From an uncultured bacterium (GTDB taxonomy: Bacteria; Planctomycetota; UBA8108), in NCBI GenBank assembly GCA_913050545.1, contig CAJWZY010000066.1, forward strand, positions 1-9,418: a stretch of DNA of 9,418 nucleotides, written 5' to 3'. Each line of letters begins with the position of its first letter. Positions within the stretch are counted from its first letter, which is position 1. Positions 5,814 through 9,418 of the stretch are shown here, one piece after another. The notes beneath the pieces were generated by a model, which ran no database searches, had not been told where the DNA came from, and worked only from the letters and a program-made list of their open reading frames with translations. The position numbers were made by a program, and so were the translations under genes.

Positions 5814-8578
5814 TGGCACGGGTTATCTGGAAGAAAGCCGACGGCTCCCTGGAGGATTATTCCTTCCGGTCCAAGGTCGTTCTCGGAAGAGACGACGAGG
5901 CTGATTTTATTGTCGATGCAAAGGGCGTCTCCCGTTGTCACATTCTCATCGAGGACCGTGGCGGGAGCTACCTTCTCACCGACATGGGCAGCACCAACGG
6001 TACCCTTCTCAATGGCCGGCCGCTGCTCAAGGAGGCCCGGCTTCGAAGCGGGGACCGGATCTGCATCGGAAACGAGGTGATCGAGTTTGCCGATGGGGGG
6101 GAGCGCTCCGAGACCAACTCTTCCCTTGCGACTGAACCCCTCGGCCGGACGCTTGCCCGCGAGGGAAGTCCCTCGGCGAGGGGATACGACGCCAGCAATC
6201 TTCCCGAGGTTCTTCCCAGGAAGGTCGGAAAATTTGAGCTCGAGGAGAAGCTTGGCCAGGGTGGAATGGGGGCGGTGTACAGGGTTCGTGATCTCGACAG
6301 CGGCGACGAGATCGCCGTCAAGTTCATTCGCCAGAACATCGGCCGGCGGGAGGCCTTCCTGGAATACTTCCATCATCGCGAGGCGGTGCTGGCGCGGGAG
6401 ATTGACCACCAGAACGTGATCAGGATTCTCGAGCACGGGGTGGAGGAGGAGCAGCATTTCATCTCGATGGAATACATCCGGGGGCACAGCCTCTTCCAGA
6501 GATTGAGGCGCTCCCGGATGGAGCCGCCGGAGATCCTCGAAATCTTGCGGCAGGTTGCCTGTGGGCTCGCCGCAGCCCATCGCCAGGGGGTCGTTCACAG
6601 TGACATCAAGCCCGCCAACATCCTGCTGGAAATCGAAGACCCGGCGACCGGAGCCGATCCGGATGCTGCCGTCGAGGGCGACGGAATTCTCGAGTTCGAA
6701 GGCGAGTCGGTGGACGCCGTGGAGAAGGATGACTCGAAGACAGTCGATGCCGGGCTCTGGAAGGAGATTGAACGGCGGGTTGGCCCCCAGGAGGTTCCCG
6801 CCGATTCCATACTCGAGGATCCGCCGTACTATTCGCGCCCTTCCGAGGAGCGCTTCCTGGAACATTACATCGAGAGAATGCAGGCGGGCAGCGGCTTTTT
6901 TATTCTCGTTGAGGGGGAGGGGGGAACCGGTAAGAGTCGCCTGATCAGTGAGTTCCTGCTTTGCCAGAAGAGGCGGAACGACCCGGGGGAGGATCCTTCC
7001 GAGGGTGTCCGCTTTCTTGAGCTCGACTGTTCGAGAATCGAGGGGATTCCGCGGCTTTACGAACAATTCGGTCCGGAGATCTCGGCCTCGCGGGCGACCT
7101 TGCGTGAGATGGTCGAGGAGCTGAAGAAACGATTTGACGAGAACGACCATCCGACTATTCTCCGGGTGCTCGAGCTCGGAAAGGCTTCGCCGCTGGTCTG
7201 CGATCTCCTGTCCGCCCTCGGCGCGAAAATGGAGGGGCACCCGGTCACGGTTCTCGCCACCATCGATACCGCGGAGGTTCGCAAGAATGACTCGGTGAAG
7301 GCCTTGCTGCCGAGCCTCGATAATGTGCTCAAGGAGCTCTACCTGAGGCCGCTTACCGCCTACCAGATTCAGCGCTACCTGCAGAGGCTCTTTCGGGGCT
7401 ACCTGAGAGGAAGCGAGCTGGCGAAGGATCTCTACCGTCTGAGCGAGGGTAATTTCACGAGGATACTCGATCTTCTCAGGAGCTTCTTTGAGCGCCGGAT
7501 CCTGACAGTCAATGCCGGCTCAAAGACCGTTACCTACCGTCCCGACTTCCGCGAGCTGGAGCTCGAGGAGGGCAAGAACCTCTACGAGAAATACCGCCAG
7601 GCCGGCCGGGTGGAAAGACAGGTCCTGGAATACGCGGCCTTCATCGGGCCCAGCTTCTTTTTTGATACCCTCGGGCGGCTTCACGACCTGGATGAGACGT
7701 CGCTCTATTTCGTGGTGCGTCAGCTGCTTGCCGATGGCTTCTTCACCGAGGAGAGCCGGACCTGGTACAGGTTCACCAACATGGCGTTCCAGAAATACAT
7801 GGCCGAGCGGATCCCGCTCCCGGACCGCGGGCAGCTTCATCGTAAGCTCTCGAGGTTGCTGCAGGATGTGCCAGTTCCGGAATCGCCCGGGCTTTACCAC
7901 CTGCGGGCAGTTCACTTCTGTGGTTGCCGGGAGTATTCAAAGGCGGTGCAGTGCTACCTCGAGGGGGCGCACCTCGCACGCAATGTCTACCAGGTCGATC
8001 TTGCGCGGGAGATGTACCAGGAGATCCTGCGAATCTACCGCGAGCTTGCCAGGCGGGAGATTCCCCGCAAGGAGGTTACCGGCGTTCTCAAGACCTGGTT
8101 TGGCCGGGATGGGAACTGGTACAAGATTCTTGGAGATCTCGGGGCTGACCAGGGCCACGCGAATGTGAAGATTGCCGATTTCGGTATCTCCTTTCGGACC
8201 TCGGATGAGGAACGGGGCTATCCCGTCGGCCAGCGCCCGGCGCTCGGCACTCCACGTTACCTGGCCCCTGAGCGGGCCGAGGGCGAACGTGGAGGTCCCC
8301 GCTCGGATATTTTCTCCCTGGGACTCATCGCCTATGAGATGGTCTGCGGGGAGACGGTGTTCCCGTCGCTGAAGGGCAAGGGACTTGTTGAGGCCTATCG
8401 CAAGACGTCGGTGAAGATTCCACCCGATGAGCAGGGCAGGTTTCCCGAGGGCTTTGCCGCCCTGGTTGAAGGCATGCTCGAGATCAATCCTGAGCGCCGC
8501 CTCGATGCGGAACAGGTCATCCGGGAGGTCGTGAGGCTGCAGTTCGAGCTGCGCATGGGGTCGCAGGGCGGTAAATAG
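5813..8578 (+). CDS. FHA-domain Ser/Thr protein kinase whose catalytic core is split by an inserted STAND/AAA-like ATPase module
   Basis: This 921-aa cytosolic protein has, in order: an FHA phosphothreonine-binding domain (about 1-95; G25-R26, S40-R-C-H43, S60-T-N-G-T64, N67-G68); a linker; the first part of a Hanks-type kinase (140-275) with GQGGMG at 148-153, K170, the alpha-C glutamate E190 and the catalytic loop H262-S-D264-I-K266-P-A-N269; an acidic linker (275-335); an ATPase module starting near PYYSRPSEERFLE, with Walker A G368-E-G-G-T-G-K374-S375, a weak Walker B region (447-459), LRPLT at 511-515 and SEGN at 544-547; a winged-helix-like part (about 600-680); a short TPR-like stretch (about 695-755); then D789-F-G, G812-T-P-R-Y-L-A-P-E820, D832 in SDIFSLG and the C-lobe to about 915. 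All kinase catalytic residues are present, but N269 and D789 are 520 positions apart instead of about 13. The HRD arginine is Ser, a non-RD kinase. No membrane segment was seen. PknK-like proteins put the ATPase after the whole kinase, so this order is unusual. Kinase family is certain; in-vivo activity is not. Confidence 0.92.
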   Translation: MARVIWKKADGSLEDYSFRSKVVLGRDDEADFIVDAKGVSRCHILIEDRGGSYLLTDMGSTNGTLLNGRPLLKEARLRSGDRICIGNEVIEFADGGERSETNSSLATEPLGRTLAREGSPSARGYDASNLPEVLPRKVGKFELEEKLGQGGMGAVYRVRDLDSGDEIAVKFIRQNIGRREAFLEYFHHREAVLAREIDHQNVIRILEHGVEEEQHFISMEYIRGHSLFQRLRRSRMEPPEILEILRQVACGLAAAHRQGVVHSDIKPANILLEIEDPATGADPDAAVEGDGILEFEGESVDAVEKDDSKTVDAGLWKEIERRVGPQEVPADSILEDPPYYSRPSEERFLEHYIERMQAGSGFFILVEGEGGTGKSRLISEFLLCQKRRNDPGEDPSEGVRFLELDCSRIEGIPRLYEQFGPEISASRATLREMVEELKKRFDENDHPTILRVLELGKASPLVCDLLSALGAKMEGHPVTVLATIDTAEVRKNDSVKALLPSLDNVLKELYLRPLTAYQIQRYLQRLFRGYLRGSELAKDLYRLSEGNFTRILDLLRSFFERRILTVNAGSKTVTYRPDFRELELEEGKNLYEKYRQAGRVERQVLEYAAFIGPSFFFDTLGRLHDLDETSLYFVVRQLLADGFFTEESRTWYRFTNMAFQKYMAERIPLPDRGQLHRKLSRLLQDVPVPESPGLYHLRAVHFCGCREYSKAVQCYLEGAHLARNVYQVDLAREMYQEILRIYRELARREIPRKEVTGVLKTWFGRDGNWYKILGDLGADQGHANVKIADFGISFRTSDEERGYPVGQRPALGTPRYLAPERAEGERGGPRSDIFSLGLIAYEMVCGETVFPSLKGKGLVEAYRKTSVKIPPDEQGRFPEGFAALVEGMLEINPERRLDAEQVIREVVRLQFELRMGSQGGK
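6638..8158 (+). other. Inserted module within the kinase domain: acidic linker, P-loop ATPase, winged-helix-like and TPR-like parts
   Basis: This corresponds to residues about 276-782 of the kinase protein. The frame stays open through both edges, with similar G/C-biased codon use inside and out. The first 60 residues are strongly acidic and probably disordered. The ATPase section has the STAND-type order: P-loop, LxPLT-like segment, SEGN, winged helix with an F-I-G-P-S-F-F start, then a repeat-like YHLRAVHF, EYSKAV, A-x-x-A pattern. Only one or two TPR-like helix pairs are present, whereas PknK- or MalT-type proteins often have many. The edges given are estimates by motif. Confidence 0.75.
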
Positions 8579-8612
8579 GTCCTTCCGCCTGCCGCGGCCG
8601 GCCCGGCTCTCC

Positions 8613-9418
8613 TCAGAGCACCTTTTCTTTGAGCTCGGCGAGTACCTTGAGGGCTTCAAGCGGGGTCATCGAGTCAAGGTCGAGGCTCTTGAGCTCACGG
8701 AAGAGCTCGTCATTGAGGTTCTGGAAGAAATCCAGCTGGATGGACTCGGATTTTCGTGCTTCTCCCTCCCTGGGTTTCGCGGTGCTGCGCGCCAGCGCCG
8801 GGCGGTCGTCAATGTCCAGGGACTGGTTTTCGAGATTCCCGAGAATCTCGCGGGCCCGGTCGATAACGCTGGTGGGGATTCCCGCCAGCCTTGCCACGTG
8901 GATCCCGTAGCTCTTGTCCGCTCCGCCCTCGACGATTTTCCGCAGGAAGATAATATCCTCATTCCATTCCTTGACGGCGAAGTTGAAGTTGCGGGCGCCG
9001 GCAAAGGTGCGGGTGAGCTCGGTGAGCTCATGGTAGTGGGTGGCGAAGAGCGTTCTTGCCTCGATCTTTTCGGCAATGTATTCGGTAATCGCCCAGGCGA
9101 GGCTGACCCCATCGAAGGTGCTGGTTCCGCGGCCGACCTCGTCGAGGATAATGAGGCTGCGCGAGGTGGCGTTGTTGAGGATGTTGGCGGTCTCGTTCAT
9201 CTCTACCATGAAGGTTGACTGTCCCCTGGTCAGGTCGTCACTGGCACCGACACGGGTGAAGAGCCGGTCGATGACGCCGATCTCGGCTTTCTTTGCGGGG
9301 ATGAAGCTGCCGGTCTGGGCCAGCATCGTCAGCAGCGCCACCTGCCGTATGTAGGTTGATTTGCCGGCCATGTTCGGCCCGGTGATGATCATGATGTTGT
9401 TTTCTTTATCAAGCTCAA
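8613..9418 (-). CDS. mutS: DNA mismatch repair protein MutS, C-terminal ATPase part (5' end outside the window)
   Basis: MutS binds mismatched DNA and uses ATP to recruit MutL. The frame runs off the window at 9418 (codons before the internal ATG at 9392 read ELDKENNI and continue the family sequence), so about 267 C-terminal residues of a protein usually near 850-900 aa are seen. Visible are Walker A TGPNMAGKST, the RVGASDDLTRGQSTFMVEM segment, Walker B LIILDEVGRGTSTFDG, the FATHYHELTEL histidine switch region, and the helix-turn-helix dimer region SYGIHVARLAGIP to VIDRAREIL. After a charged, variable tail the gene ends with DLDSMTPLEALKVLAELKEKV, typical of bacterial MutS (MutS1). It is convergent with the kinase gene, with 34 bp between stops. 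That gap is G/C-rich and shows no clear intrinsic terminator. Confidence 0.97.
   Translation of the reverse strand, partial: ELDKENNIMIITGPNMAGKSTYIRQVALLTMLAQTGSFIPAKKAEIGVIDRLFTRVGASDDLTRGQSTFMVEMNETANILNNATSRSLIILDEVGRGTSTFDGVSLAWAITEYIAEKIEARTLFATHYHELTELTRTFAGARNFNFAVKEWNEDIIFLRKIVEGGADKSYGIHVARLAGIPTSVIDRAREILGNLENQSLDIDDRPALARSTAKPREGEARKSESIQLDFFQNLNDELFRELKSLDLDSMTPLEALKVLAELKEKVL

Noticed and set aside
5780..7240. 486-codon open frame on the minus strand
   Set aside because: It lies antisense to the FHA and kinase N-lobe plus ATPase, whose motifs are clear on the plus strand. The translation shows no family motif and is a by-product of G/C-biased third positions.
7512..8168. 218-codon plus-strand frame inside the kinase gene, near the right edge of the ATPase module
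   Set aside because: I considered whether it marked a frameshift that could explain the split kinase. The main frame keeps winged-helix-like and TPR-like patterns through this stretch and joins DFG in frame, while this one is Arg/Ser/Pro-rich noise.
8579..8612. Bidirectional terminator between the kinase gene and mutS
   Set aside because: The gap is G/C-rich with small palindromic pieces but has no clean stem followed by a T-run on either strand.
7937..8659. 240-codon minus-strand frame spanning the kinase C-lobe and the mutS end
   Set aside because: It is antisense to the kinase C-lobe and overlaps the end of mutS in another frame, with no supported motif.

Overview
The window reads as high-GC chromosomal DNA from a diderm (Gram-negative-type) bacterium. 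The evidence is a lipoprotein with a canonical lipobox, strong G/C bias at third codon positions, many long antisense shadow frames, a Hanks-type Ser/Thr kinase with an FHA domain, and a fused E1 alpha/beta 2-oxoacid dehydrogenase. This mix suits Planctomycetota, Myxococcota or an uncultured FCB-like phylum; the sequence alone does not decide between them. No rRNA, tRNA, CRISPR array or transposase was seen.

Layout. (1) 1-42 is the tail of an upstream gene that overlaps, by ATGA, a gene starting at 39 with a clear [2Fe-2S] ferredoxin domain of the NuoG/HoxU/formate-dehydrogenase-alpha type. After about 75 residues this homology stops, and the rest of the frame is antisense to a convergent lipoprotein gene (785 down to 141). 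Both genes appear cut at one junction near 245-285, which is either a genomic rearrangement or an assembly chimera. (2) 786-1013 is a divergent intergenic region with two perfect 7-bp inverted repeats. (3) 1014-3152 encodes a 712-aa fused E1 alpha/beta thiamine-diphosphate 2-oxoacid dehydrogenase. (4) 3267-5372 encodes a 701-aa DUF255/SPATA20-like thioredoxin-fold protein. (5) 5512-5772 is a small unrecognised ORF. (6) 5813-8578 encodes a 921-aa FHA/Ser-Thr kinase/STAND-ATPase protein. (7) 8613-9418 on the minus strand is the C-terminal part of MutS, convergent with the kinase gene.

The most striking object is the 921-aa kinase. Its catalytic core is complete but split in linear sequence: the glycine-rich loop, the Lys and the catalytic loop (H-S-D-x-K-P-x-N) lie at residues 148-269, while the DFG, the APE and the C-lobe lie at 789-915. 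Between them sits about 500 residues holding an acidic linker, a P-loop STAND/AAA-like ATPase, a winged-helix-like region and a short TPR-like stretch. In PknK-type proteins the ATPase normally follows the whole kinase domain. Here it is inserted in the loop between the catalytic loop and the Mg-binding DFG loop. If the reading is real, this is a candidate for a new class of signal-gated, domain-inserted bacterial kinase. The genes before it share its strand, but gaps of over 100 bp and unrelated functions give no strong case for a single operon, apart from the small ORF that ends 40 bp before the kinase.
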